Shown here: positions 54,178 to 61,930 of the stretch, piece after piece
Layout: each line of letters begins with the position of its first letter
Position numbering within the stretch: position 1 is the stretch's first letter
Source: Fructilactobacillus florum DSM 22689 = JCM 16035
GTDB lineage: Bacteria; Bacillota; Bacilli; Lactobacillales; Lactobacillaceae
Direction: 5' to 3'
DNA: 64,000 bases
Assembly (NCBI RefSeq): GCF_001436645.1
Contig: NZ_AYZI01000001.1
Span: 1-64,000 of the forward strand
Position numbers and translations under genes: made by a program
The notes under the pieces: model-generated
What the model was told of the DNA's origin: nothing
Database searches by the model: none
The model's input: only the letters and a program-made list of their open reading frames with translations

Positions 54178-54293
54178 GTTTTCCCAACCTTACTTAATAA
54201 AGATATTGAGTTACTACTTTAATGCCGATTATATCATAAATCCGCCGTCAACCAGCGGATAGTTTTAAATCAACTCGGTTTTTAAGCCCTTAT

Positions 54294-54322
54294 TTGACTT
54301 TTATTGTTTGTAATTATAAAAT
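54294..54322 (+). promoter_or_regulatory. Promoter of rpsD
   Basis: TTGACT (54294-54299) and TAAAAT (54317-54322) are 17 bp apart. The predicted start of transcription near 54329 coincides with the 5' arm of the leader's closing stem. The rest of the 54178-54293 interval holds no gene that I can support. Confidence 0.85.
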
Positions 54323-54328
54323 TATAAA

Positions 54329-54503
54329 TGTGTAAAATAATGCAGCAGTACATGGTAAGGTCGTCAACATGTCGTTGCTATCCAACCCGATAGTTTGATT
54401 AGTACCCACATCGGCTGCTGTGGTGAACATCCCAAGCGATATGCACGAATACTAAGTGTACATTGATTATTTTACTCCAAATTATTTATTGGAGGATTTT
54501 TTT
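54329..54503 (+). ncRNA. Structured 5' leader of rpsD (candidate S4 autoregulatory element)
   Basis: The leader is closed by GTAAAATAAT (54332-54341) pairing perfectly with ATTATTTTAC (54466-54475). Inside, CAGCAG/CTGCTG encloses a hairpin CTATC/GATAG, and a second arm uses ATGCAC with GTG..CAT. Directly after it, CTCCAA (54475-54480) pairs with TTGGAG (54489-54494), burying the Shine-Dalgarno GGAGG, and a T-run follows. The closing stem and the hairpin share base 54475. S4 represses its own mRNA in other bacteria, so autoregulation is the likely purpose. The fold was deduced by eye. Confidence 0.65.
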
Positions 54504-55109
54504 ATGTCTCGTTATACAGGTCCAAGCTGGAGAATTTCTCGGCGATTAGGTATCTCACTTTCAGGTACTGGAAAAGAATTACAACGTCGTCCTTATGCTC
54601 CTGGTGTTCATGGTCAAGGTCGGCGCCAAAACATTTCCGAATACGGTTTACAACTTCGGGAAAAGCAAAAGATGCGTTACATGTACGGTTTAACCGAACG
54701 GCAGTTTTACTCTCTATTCTTAACTGCTGGTAAGATTCGAGAAGGCCGACATGGTGATAACTTTGAGATTATGTTGGAACGGCGTTTAGATAACGTTGTC
54801 TATCGTTTGGGATTAGCAACTACTCGTCGTCAAGCACGACAGTTGGTAAACCACGGTCACATTACCGTCGATGGTCAACGAGTTGATATTCCTTCTTATG
54901 AAGTGAAGATTGGCCAAGTTATCGGCGTTCGAGAAAAATCCAAGACTCTTAACATCATCCAAGAAGCAGTTAAGGACGTTATTAGTCGCCCTGCCTTTGT
55001 TTCTTTCGATGCTGATAAGCTCGAAGGTTCATTGACTCGCTTCCCTCAGCCTGATGAACTTAACGCTAATATTGATACTTCGCTAGTGGTTGAATTCTAC
55101 AACCGGTAA
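54504..55109 (+). CDS. rpsD: 30S ribosomal protein S4
   Basis: The 201-residue primary rRNA-binding protein begins [20 protein letters not shown]. The S4 domain follows ([40 protein letters not shown]). The ATG at 54504 is used with GGAGG upstream; codons upstream in the same frame belong to the leader. It is monocistronic, closed by a terminator. Confidence 0.97.
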   Translation: MSRYTGPSWRISRRLGISLSGTGKELQRRPYAPGVHGQGRRQNISEYGLQLREKQKMRYMYGLTERQFYSLFLTAGKIREGRHGDNFEIMLERRLDNVVYRLGLATTRRQARQLVNHGHITVDGQRVDIPSYEVKIGQVIGVREKSKTLNIIQEAVKDVISRPAFVSFDADKLEGSLTRFPQPDELNANIDTSLVVEFYNR

Positions 55110-55121
55110 GTCGAACTCAGC

Positions 55122-55156
55122 AAAAAAGCGGCTCTCAATCGAGTCCGCTTTTTTTG
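55122..55156 (+). terminator. Terminator of rpsD
   Basis: AAAAAAGCGG and CCGCTTTTTT arms around a 13-nt loop lie after the rpsD stop on the plus strand. Confidence 0.88.
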
Positions 55157-55204
55157 TTGTTAATGATACAATTAAGAAAACCACCTCAAAGGAGCTTAAT
55201 AATT

Positions 55205-55657
55205 ATGGCAGACGCAGATGAAGTTCAAAATCGGTTAGAACAATCAATGAATGGGACAACTCCCAAAATCAATCCCGACGAGCAGCGAACCTATCTGGGA
55301 ACTTTTCGAGAACGGGTTGCTCTCACAATTACAGTCAGTCAGATAACCAATCCCCAAGCCTTAGCCGCCGCTGAACAGGTAATTAATGATCATCCAGACT
55401 ATGTCATGCTCATCAATGGAAACCTTTCCCCTGAGCAGCAATCCCCCTACCTGAAATTAGCAACAACGCATAACGTTAAATTCACCCTCAAAACTGATCA
55501 AATTTATGCAATTGCTCCTGATAAAAATGCAATTGTAATTGCTGCAGATCATGCCATTAATCTAGCTGAAGTTGCCTTTAAAGCTTCCGCTACCACAACG
55601 GCTTCGGCGCAACCTGCTACCCATAAATCAATTTGGCAACGTTTATTTCATAAATAA
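55205..55657 (+). CDS. YueI/DUF1694 family protein
   Basis: The 150-residue protein resembles DUF1694 (Bacillus YueI): EVQNRLEQSMNGTTPKINPD then YLGTFRERVALTITVSQI and FTLKTDQIYAIAPDKNAIVI. The fold is thought to be related to ribosomal L30e-like proteins; the function is unknown. The ATG at 55205 has AAGGAG at a suitable distance, better than an upstream in-frame start. It precedes rarA by 12 bp, so the two are likely co-transcribed. Confidence 0.85.
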   Translation: MADADEVQNRLEQSMNGTTPKINPDEQRTYLGTFRERVALTITVSQITNPQALAAAEQVINDHPDYVMLINGNLSPEQQSPYLKLATTHNVKFTLKTDQIYAIAPDKNAIVIAADHAINLAEVAFKASATTTASAQPATHKSIWQRLFHK

Positions 55658-55669
55658 GAAAGGACTTTT

Positions 55670-56944
55670 ATGCAACAACCCCTTGCCTACCGCATGCGAC
55701 CTAACAAGATAGAAGAAATCGTCGGTCAAAAAGACTTAGTGGCGCCTGGTAAAATTATTAATCGGATGGTCACCGCTAAATTACTGTCTTCCATGATTTT
55801 GTATGGACCACCTGGAACGGGAAAAACTAGTATTGCTAGTGCCATTGCCGGTTCATCAAAGTATGCCTTTCGCATCTTAAATGCTGCCACTGACACTAAA
55901 AAAGATCTACAGATCGTTGCTGAAGAGGCAAAACTCAGTGGTACGGTGGTTTTAATGCTTGATGAAATTCATCGATTAGATAAAGCGAAGCAAGATTTTT
56001 TATTACCCTTATTAGAAAGCGGTCAAATCATCTTGATTGGCGCAACGACTGAAAATCCCTACATCAATATTAGTCCCGCCATTCGTTCCCGTACTCAAAT
56101 TTTTCAAGTTCATCCGCTTGAAAGCCACGACATTGAAACAGCAGTCATGCGCGCCCTCCACGATAAGGAAAAAGGGCTTGGTCAAGAACCGATCCAGTTA
56201 GATCAAGCGGCTCTAAATTTTTTGACTCACAGTACTAACGGCGATCTCCGTAGCGCTCTAAATGCCCTTGAATTAGCGGCTAAATCAACCCCTAAAACAA
56301 ACACTGGAAAAATTCATCTGCAATTGGCAGATATCGAAGCTTGCCTACAGAAAAAAGCCCTAACCCAAGATAAAAATGGAGATGCTCACTATAATGTTTT
56401 GTCAGCTCTTCAAAAATCAATTCGCGGCTCCGATGTCAATGCTGCTTTACATTATGCCGCTCGGTTATTAGAGTCTGGCGACATCAACTCCCTTACTAGA
56501 CGGCTGTTAGTGATCGCATATGAAGATATTGGTCTGGCCAATCCCGCTGCGGCTGCAAGGACCGTCTCAGCAGTTACCACCTGTGATCGGATTGGATTAC
56601 CAGAAGCTCGGATTCCAATTGCAGACACCATTATTGAACTCTGCTTGTCACCAAAATCAAACTCTGGGATCCAAGCGATTCAAGCAGCCACCGAGCGCAT
56701 TAAGCATGGGGACTACGGTGAGATTCCCGCTCATCTGCGAGACACGCACTTTCAGGGCGCTAAGCAGTTGGGACATGTCGGTTATCAATATCCCCATGAT
56801 TTTCCAAACGACTGGGTCGCCCAACAGTACCTACCTGACCGCATCAAAAACGATCAGTACTACAAACCAAAACAAAATGGTAAATTTGAACAAGCATTAG
56901 CGCTTCAATATCAAAAATTGCGAGCAGCTCAGCGAAAGGAATAG
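55670..56944 (+). CDS. rarA: Replication-associated recombination protein RarA
   Basis: The 424-residue AAA+ ATPase acts at stalled replication forks. It shows LAYRMRPNKIEEIVGQKDLV, Walker A LYGPPGTGKTSIA, Walker B VLMLDEIHRLDK, sensor GATTENPYINIS and the C-terminal RarA domain (GDVNAALHYAARLLESGD-like segment and AYEDIGLANP). It lies in a plus-strand run yueI-rarA-membrane protein-usp. Confidence 0.95.
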   Translation: MQQPLAYRMRPNKIEEIVGQKDLVAPGKIINRMVTAKLLSSMILYGPPGTGKTSIASAIAGSSKYAFRILNAATDTKKDLQIVAEEAKLSGTVVLMLDEIHRLDKAKQDFLLPLLESGQIILIGATTENPYINISPAIRSRTQIFQVHPLESHDIETAVMRALHDKEKGLGQEPIQLDQAALNFLTHSTNGDLRSALNALELAAKSTPKTNTGKIHLQLADIEACLQKKALTQDKNGDAHYNVLSALQKSIRGSDVNAALHYAARLLESGDINSLTRRLLVIAYEDIGLANPAAAARTVSAVTTCDRIGLPEARIPIADTIIELCLSPKSNSGIQAIQAATERIKHGDYGEIPAHLRDTHFQGAKQLGHVGYQYPHDFPNDWVAQQYLPDRIKNDQYYKPKQNGKFEQALALQYQKLRAAQRKE

Positions 56945-56948
56945 AGAG

Positions 56949-57236
56949 ATGGCTTTAAATGCTCTTGTGTTTTTATTTTCATTTTTATTAGCCGCTAACG
57001 GCATCTTTTTTCTTACTCACCAAAACAAATCATTTTTATTATTCTATCCGCAGAACCAGCCAGCCCTCCAACAAATTTTAAAAATCAGTGGCAGTGCCCT
57101 CTTGCTGATTGCTGTCATTGGAATTTTGGCTGCCCTATTGCAGAGTACCAGTTTAACTCTCATTGTCTTGATCCTGGGCTGTATTGGTTGTGTGGTTCCG
57201 GAACTTTTAATTATTCAATTTATGAACAAAAAATAA
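56949..57236 (+). CDS. Small membrane protein upstream of usp, function unknown
   Basis: The 95-residue protein has three predicted transmembrane helices (ALVFLFSFLLAANGIFFL, SGSALLLIAVIGILAALL and LTLIVLILGCIGCVVPELLI). It begins 4 bp after rarA and precedes usp by 61 bp. A short hypothetical gene paired with usp is a recurring arrangement in lactic acid bacteria. No family name is recognised. Confidence 0.75.
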   Translation: MALNALVFLFSFLLAANGIFFLTHQNKSFLLFYPQNQPALQQILKISGSALLLIAVIGILAALLQSTSLTLIVLILGCIGCVVPELLIIQFMNKK

Positions 57237-57297
57237 TTGTGGTAAAGCAACGAAATTTGCATTACACTGATGGTATTAAATAGTGAGGTGATTAATC

Positions 57298-57786
57298 ATG
57301 TTACAAGAATACGCGAACATCTTGGTTCCTGTTGATGGTTCTTACGGCGCTGAAGCTGCTTTTGAAAAAGCCATCGCCGTGGCAAAACGTAACAATGCTC
57401 ATTTACACATTGTCCATGCCATCGATACAAGAACTTTTCAGGATATTTCTAGTTTCGACACCGAAATTATCAACGATGTCACTAGCGAAAGCAAAGAACG
57501 TTTAGAAAAATATGTAAAAGAAGCCCATGCTGCTGGGATCCAGCAAGTTGATTATTCGATTGAGTATGGTGCTCCTAAAACGATTATCGCCAAGGATCTG
57601 CCTAAGCAAATGCAAACTGATCTCATTATGATTGGAGCAACTGGCTTGAATGCGGTTGCCCGCCTACTAGTCGGTTCGGTCACTGAGTATGTAACAAGAA
57701 ATGCCCAGTGCGATGTACTCGTCGTCCGGACGACGATGAAGGGTGATTCCATTTCTGCCAAACAAGCTAGTAAAAAAGTCGAATAA
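57298..57786 (+). CDS. usp: Universal stress protein UspA family
   Basis: The 162-residue ATP-binding stress protein begins YANILVPVDGSYGAEAAFEK. Near residues 119-140 it has the nucleotide-binding pattern GATGLNAVARLLVGSVTEYV (G-x2-G-x9-G-S/T). GAGGTG precedes the ATG. It ends the plus-strand run and shares a terminator with the convergent regulator. Confidence 0.93.
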   Translation: MLQEYANILVPVDGSYGAEAAFEKAIAVAKRNNAHLHIVHAIDTRTFQDISSFDTEIINDVTSESKERLEKYVKEAHAAGIQQVDYSIEYGAPKTIIAKDLPKQMQTDLIMIGATGLNAVARLLVGSVTEYVTRNAQCDVLVVRTTMKGDSISAKQASKKVE

Positions 57787-57792
57787 TTGTTA

Positions 57793-57826
57793 AAAATCCG
57801 CTTAGAAATCACTCTAAGCGGATTTT
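57793..57826. terminator. Bidirectional terminator between usp and the RRNPP-like regulator
   Basis: AAAATCCGCTTAGA and its complement form a perfect 14-bp stem with a six-base loop, between two convergent genes. Confidence 0.9.
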
Positions 57827-57829
57827 ATT

Positions 57830-58720
57830 TTAACTTTCACAACAAAGCTTGGATAATTTACGCTGCAGGTGTTTTAGATTAACTGCTGTTGGTAAAAAAT
57901 CAAGTCCCGCTGCCCTTGACAAATCAGTCTGAGCGCCTTGTTGCTGATCCAACAGCCGATGGCTCAACCCACTTAAATAGTAAAGCTCAGACAAGCCATA
58001 ATCCGAGTATTGTTGCTGTAACAACTGGAGAGCTAACCGACATTCACGCTGTGCCAGTTGCGGTTCTTGTAGTTGCAGCGCAAACGCAACAATCGAAACC
58101 GACAACCGAATGCTATCAAATAATTCCTGTTGCGTTTTCAAACTGGTAAAACTGAGCTCTAAATATCGGCTTGCTTGCGTAATCGATCGGTGAGTTTGTT
58201 TGGAAAAACCCAGCCGCTGATAAGCAACTGTCATTCCAAAATGACTCCAGCCTAACAGCAGTTGATCAATAATCTTTTGCTGATTTTGTAGTACTTGACT
58301 AAAATTCATAGTTGCATCATCTAAAGATCCGTCAGTAAACAACTGGCAAAATCCTAGAGCGCACCAATAACGTGCTCGCAGTAAGGTCCCCTCTAAATTT
58401 TCAAATTTCAACTGGATTAACCGTCGTTGGGCTCGATGAAAACGATAGGTTAACAAGTCCAGCTCGATTTGATTTAGTTGCCGAACCCCATAATGATAAT
58501 TTGTTTCCTTTTCTAACTCTTGCAGTTTGATTTGAAGCCGCTCCAATAAGACAGGCACAATCGTCCATTTATTAAAGCAGCCATTATTCTCAAGTGCACT
58601 GATTGTCGTCTGAGTACAAATCCCTTTTGCCAATTCTGCTTGTGACATGTGTAGTTCTTGGCGGTGTTGCCTGACTAATTTTCCTAAGCGCTGCAACACT
58701 GCTGGTGAGGGTAAAAGCAC
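57830..58720 (-). CDS. HTH-TPR regulator, RRNPP (PlcR/Rgg)-like
   Basis: The 296-residue protein has an N-terminal XRE helix-turn-helix (~12-70, including MSQAELAKGICTQTTISALE). An all-helical repeat domain (~75-290) resembles tetratricopeptide repeats (RARYWCALGFCQLFTDGSLD, SELYYLSGLSHRLLDQQQGA). The phrase GIC-Q-TIS-xE is typical of PlcR-type peptide-sensing regulators. GAAAGGA precedes a GTG start. A consensus promoter lies upstream, but no obvious signal-peptide gene was found nearby. Targets are unknown; ddl and usp are its neighbours. Confidence 0.75.
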   Translation of the reverse strand: MLLPSPAVLQRLGKLVRQHRQELHMSQAELAKGICTQTTISALENNGCFNKWTIVPVLLERLQIKLQELEKETNYHYGVRQLNQIELDLLTYRFHRAQRRLIQLKFENLEGTLLRARYWCALGFCQLFTDGSLDDATMNFSQVLQNQQKIIDQLLLGWSHFGMTVAYQRLGFSKQTHRSITQASRYLELSFTSLKTQQELFDSIRLSVSIVAFALQLQEPQLAQRECRLALQLLQQQYSDYGLSELYYLSGLSHRLLDQQQGAQTDLSRAAGLDFLPTAVNLKHLQRKLSKLCCES

Positions 58721-58798
58721 GATTTTTAATTCCTTTCTGCATAAATTAGCCAGATGGCAATAAAAGTTATAAAATTATAAATAATTTTTCCATCAAAA

Positions 58799-58827
58799 AT
58801 TATGAAAGTAACTCAAACTAATGTCAA
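58799..58827 (-). promoter_or_regulatory. Promoter of the RRNPP-like regulator
   Basis: TTGACA (58822-58827) and CATAAT (58799-58804) are exactly 17 bp apart. The ~70-nt leader that follows contains TTATAAAATTATAA, a possible operator. Nothing else of note was seen in the 58,721-58,958 interval. Confidence 0.8.
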
Positions 58828-58907
58828 TGTGTTTTGGTAAGTAAACCTGGCTATTGATAACTACGCCAAGCCTCTGGTCTTTGATGTAATTATTCTTTCT
58901 GATTATT

Positions 58908-58941
58908 AAAAAAACCACTATCAGCAGACAGTGGTTTTTTT
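58908..58941 (-). terminator. Terminator downstream of ddl
   Basis: CCACT/AGTGG with inner TC/GA pairing and A/T-runs on both sides lies between ddl and the regulator promoter. Confidence 0.8.
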
Positions 58942-58958
58942 GGTTGAAAAACATTTCA

Positions 58959-60092
58959 TTATCTTGATCGGTAGACTTTCTTTTGGTCCCCTTGTTTTAA
59001 CGGTTTAAAGTCATGCAGAAGCTTTTGTTGCCGAACAAACTCATCTTGAGCCAGCTGAATCAATCGATCAATTAATTCTGAGTAACTAATCCCAGAAGCC
59101 TCCCAGAGTTGTGGATATAGTGAAATATTGGTAAATCCAGGAAGTGTATTTACTTCACCAAAATAAGGTGTCAGGTTTTTGGAAACAAGAAAGTCAATCC
59201 GGGCCATCCCTTTTAATTCGAGTTCTCGGTACGCTTTAAGCGCCATTTCCGTGATTTCTGCGGTTACCTCATCTGGCAATTGAACTGGAATGGTGAATTC
59301 AACCTGGCTAGCATCCACAAACTTATTATCATAGGTGTAAAAACCATCATCCTTTGGTACCTTAATTGCTCCTAATTTGGAAGCCTGGGGATGTTCATTG
59401 CCAAGAATCGAAATCTCGACTTCTTCTGGACCTTCAATTGCTTCTTCAATCAGAATCTTATCATCGTAACGAAAAGCATCTTCGAGTCCTGCTTCATATT
59501 GATCCTGATTATTAATCTGATGAATCCCAATGGAAGAGCCCTGGCGAGCCGGTTTGAGAAAGAGGGTTGTTGAATTCAAGTGCTCCGTCAGCTGCTGATA
59601 ATTCCACTGACGCCGGTTAGCCGCCGTAATCAAAACATATTTGGTATTACGAACTCCACATTCATTTAATAATTTTTTCGTAATATCCTTATCGTAAGCC
59701 ATCGCAGAAGCCATTGTTCCACTACCAACGTACGGAGTCTTTAACAATCGCAATAATCCCTGAATGGTTCCATCTTCCCCCAAATTACCATGAATAATGG
59801 GGAAAAAGACATCAATCTTTTTTACGCTGTTTAGCTCCATAATCGGAGCTAGGGGGAAATCAGCTGATTCCTGCTGGGCATTAGCAATCACCTGTTCTTC
59901 ACTTTCACCAGCAAAAACCTTGCGTGAATCTGCATCACTCAAAATGATCCCTGAACGAGTTACTAAAAAGAGGCTCACATCATACTTGTTCTGATCCATA
60001 GCATCATATATATTATGAGCTGATCGCTTTGAAACATCATGTTCGGACGAGTCGCCCCCAAAAATTAATGCTACATGTAATTTGTTCGTCAT
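58959..60092 (-). CDS. ddl: D-Ala-D-Ala/D-Lac ligase with Phe-type active site
   Basis: The 377-residue ATP-grasp ligase makes the terminal dipeptide or depsipeptide of peptidoglycan precursors. It shows ALIFGGDSSEHDVSKRSAHN, PIIHGNLGEDGTIQGLL, FLKPARQGSSIGI and ARIDFLVSKN with FGEVNTLPGFT. The omega-loop reads YDNKFVDAS: Phe258 replaces the Tyr of vancomycin-sensitive D-Ala-D-Ala ligases, as in Leuconostoc and lactobacillus D-Ala-D-Lac enzymes. The ATG at 60092 follows AAGGAG. A D-Lac product and intrinsic vancomycin resistance are predicted. Confidence 0.95.
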   Translation of the reverse strand: MTNKLHVALIFGGDSSEHDVSKRSAHNIYDAMDQNKYDVSLFLVTRSGIILSDADSRKVFAGESEEQVIANAQQESADFPLAPIMELNSVKKIDVFFPIIHGNLGEDGTIQGLLRLLKTPYVGSGTMASAMAYDKDITKKLLNECGVRNTKYVLITAANRRQWNYQQLTEHLNSTTLFLKPARQGSSIGIHQINNQDQYEAGLEDAFRYDDKILIEEAIEGPEEVEISILGNEHPQASKLGAIKVPKDDGFYTYDNKFVDASQVEFTIPVQLPDEVTAEITEMALKAYRELELKGMARIDFLVSKNLTPYFGEVNTLPGFTNISLYPQLWEASGISYSELIDRLIQLAQDEFVRQQKLLHDFKPLKQGDQKKVYRSR

Positions 60093-60163
60093 TGCTTTTC
60101 TCCTTCTTACCATTCGCATATTCTAGAACCCTAAGTATACCACCCCACCACAAAAGACGCATT

Positions 60164-60209
60164 AAAAAAATAACCCTCTAAATTGATCAATTCAATCTAG
60201 AGCGGTTAC
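60164..60209 (-). terminator. Terminator downstream of rodA
   Basis: GTAACC-CTCTA and TAGAG-GTTAT arms with a T-run on the minus strand lie between rodA and ddl. Confidence 0.75.
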
Positions 60210-60211
60210 TT

Positions 60212-61417
60212 TTAAGAAAATTGTTTTTCGGTACTGAACATCGAGCTTTGATTATGATACTGCATTGACATAATTAGCCCAATTCCAATCATGTTACCAA
60301 TCAGAGCGGATCCTCCTTGGCTAATAAATGGTAATGGAATCCCTGTCATGGGAATTAGGTCAATGCTCATGCCAATATTTTCAACCACATGGAACAGAAT
60401 CATCATAATGACACCAGTAGAAATATAAGCATAAAAGACATTTTTAGTCTGGAAAGTCACCTTGATCATCTCATAGATTAATAAGAAGTACAGTAGAATT
60501 AATAACGTGCCACCAACAAAACCAAAATTTTCTCCCATCACGGAAAAAATCATATCGGATTCTCGTACAGGTACATATACCTTTGAGACGTTAAAACCCG
60601 TCCCGGTTAATCCCCCAGAACCAACTGCTTTCATACTTTGCCACAATTGAAAGCCCTGGTTACTAGAATCAGAAGCTGGATGTAACCAACTGTCAATTCT
60701 TGCAAACTGATAATCCTGAAATCCCAAATGACCTAAAAATACCCGTCCCGGTTTAGTGGCCACCAATGCAACCGCGGTTGCGACCATTGCTATGAACAAT
60801 AGAATCCCCGGTCCTAAGATTTTCCAACTAATTCCGGAAACAATGAGCAATCCCCCAAGGATCGCCAAAAATACTACGGTCGTACCAAAATCATTTTGTA
60901 ATCTTAATAGTATGACAATCGGTAAGGTCCACAAGAGCAGCTTACCAATTAACTTCCAGTCCCCCCTGATCGTGTGAACCGGCTGGTTGTGATTATGTTC
61001 CGTAATGACCTTGGCCTCCATCAAAATGTAGGCCGGCTTCATAATTTCGGAAGGTTGAAAAGTAAACGGTCCAATTGCAAACCAACTTTTGGCTCCTGTT
61101 TGCACAAAATACGAACGACTATACAAAAATAATACGGCAAACAATAAAAACAGTCCCACCCCATAGGCATACGGAACCAGTTTCCAGAGCTGCTCAGAAT
61201 CAAATTGCATAATCACTACGATGGCAATCGTCCCAATCGCATACCAAATCAACTGTGAAACAACTGCTTTAACCACTGAAGTAGTTCCTGTGTCATGCGA
61301 AGCGGCGACATAAATTGAGCCTAGCCCAATCAAAGCCAGCATTAGCACACAAAAAATAATGCTCCAATCAATCCGATTATCAGTTGTTACTGATCCTCTT
61401 CGAAACAAACTGAACAC
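60212..61417 (-). CDS. rodA: RodA/FtsW (SEDS) peptidoglycan polymerase
   Basis: This 401-residue membrane glycosyltransferase polymerises lipid II. About ten transmembrane helices are predicted. SEDS motifs include GAKSWFAIGPFTFQPSEIMK, RLQNDFGTTVVFLAILGG and MTGIPLPFISQGGSALIGNM. The neighbours mbl, yidD and DUF2969 favour RodA (elongation) over FtsW. It follows the DUF2969 gene by 15 bp. Confidence 0.92.
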   Translation of the reverse strand: MFSLFRRGSVTTDNRIDWSIIFCVLMLALIGLGSIYVAASHDTGTTSVVKAVVSQLIWYAIGTIAIVVIMQFDSEQLWKLVPYAYGVGLFLLFAVLFLYSRSYFVQTGAKSWFAIGPFTFQPSEIMKPAYILMEAKVITEHNHNQPVHTIRGDWKLIGKLLLWTLPIVILLRLQNDFGTTVVFLAILGGLLIVSGISWKILGPGILLFIAMVATAVALVATKPGRVFLGHLGFQDYQFARIDSWLHPASDSSNQGFQLWQSMKAVGSGGLTGTGFNVSKVYVPVRESDMIFSVMGENFGFVGGTLLILLYFLLIYEMIKVTFQTKNVFYAYISTGVIMMILFHVVENIGMSIDLIPMTGIPLPFISQGGSALIGNMIGIGLIMSMQYHNQSSMFSTEKQFS

Positions 61418-61432
61418 CCCTTAATATGCTGG

Positions 61433-61648
61433 TTAACGTTGATGCAGATTATATTCACTTACCACTTGTTGCAGCGCTGCCGCACTAGTTTTTTCATGAA
61501 AATGACGATCGCCAACCACACAATCAAAACGATCCGCTTGCTGTGTGATGACCCCAATTGTCTCATTTTTAATCTGCACCAATTGTTGGTTTTCTTGGTT
61601 TGGGTCAGCAAGCACGCGAACCTCAATCTTTTTTTCTTTTTTGGACAT
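61433..61648 (-). CDS. DUF2969 family protein
   Basis: The 71-residue basic, beta-rich protein (KKIEVRVLADPNQENQQLVQ, CVVGDRHFHEKTSAAALQQV) matches DUF2969. That family is restricted to lactobacilli and relatives and found between yidD and rodA. The function is unknown. Confidence 0.85.
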   Translation of the reverse strand: MSKKEKKIEVRVLADPNQENQQLVQIKNETIGVITQQADRFDCVVGDRHFHEKTSAAALQQVVSEYNLHQR

Positions 61649-61652
61649 TAAA

Positions 61653-61922
61653 CTAATTTCCCTTCATCTTTTTACGTTTTTGGCGGGTTTTTTCTGAACA
61701 TAAACTAAAGGTGATCGGTACGGGATCAAAACCACCGTGCACAAATGGATTACAACGTAAAACCCGTGCACTTGCCATCAAGCTCCCTTGCAACGCTCCG
61801 AACCGTTTAATCGCTGTCAGCGCGTAGTTCGAACAAGTTGGAAAATAACGGCAACGAGCTGGTGTTCGTTTCGAAATAGCCGTTTGATACCAAGAAATCA
61901 ATTTAATTAATATTGGTTGCAA
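61653..61922 (-). CDS. yidD: Membrane protein insertion efficiency factor YidD
   Basis: The 89-residue protein shows CRYFPTCSNYALTAIKRFG and RVLRCNPFVHGGFDPVP, the complete YidD signature with conserved cysteines. It supports YidC-dependent insertion. It lies 8 bp after mbl and 4 bp before the DUF2969 gene. Confidence 0.95.
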   Translation of the reverse strand: MQPILIKLISWYQTAISKRTPARCRYFPTCSNYALTAIKRFGALQGSLMASARVLRCNPFVHGGFDPVPITFSLCSEKTRQKRKKMKGN

Positions 61923-61930
61923 AAGTTCAC

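Noticed and set aside
54329-54475. 6S RNA identity for the rpsD leader
   Set aside because: The fold appears multibranched rather than one long rod with a central bubble, and it leads directly into rpsD without an independent terminator.
58767-58793. Eight-codon leader ORF (MEKLFIIL) in the regulator 5' UTR
   Set aside because: It would start at the predicted transcription start without a ribosome site; the low-complexity AT sequence makes chance likely.
58802-58840. 12-codon plus-strand ORF near the RRNPP-like regulator as a signal peptide
   Set aside because: There is no ribosome-binding site and no hydrophobic or basic signal pattern, and it overlaps the regulator's own promoter on the opposite strand.
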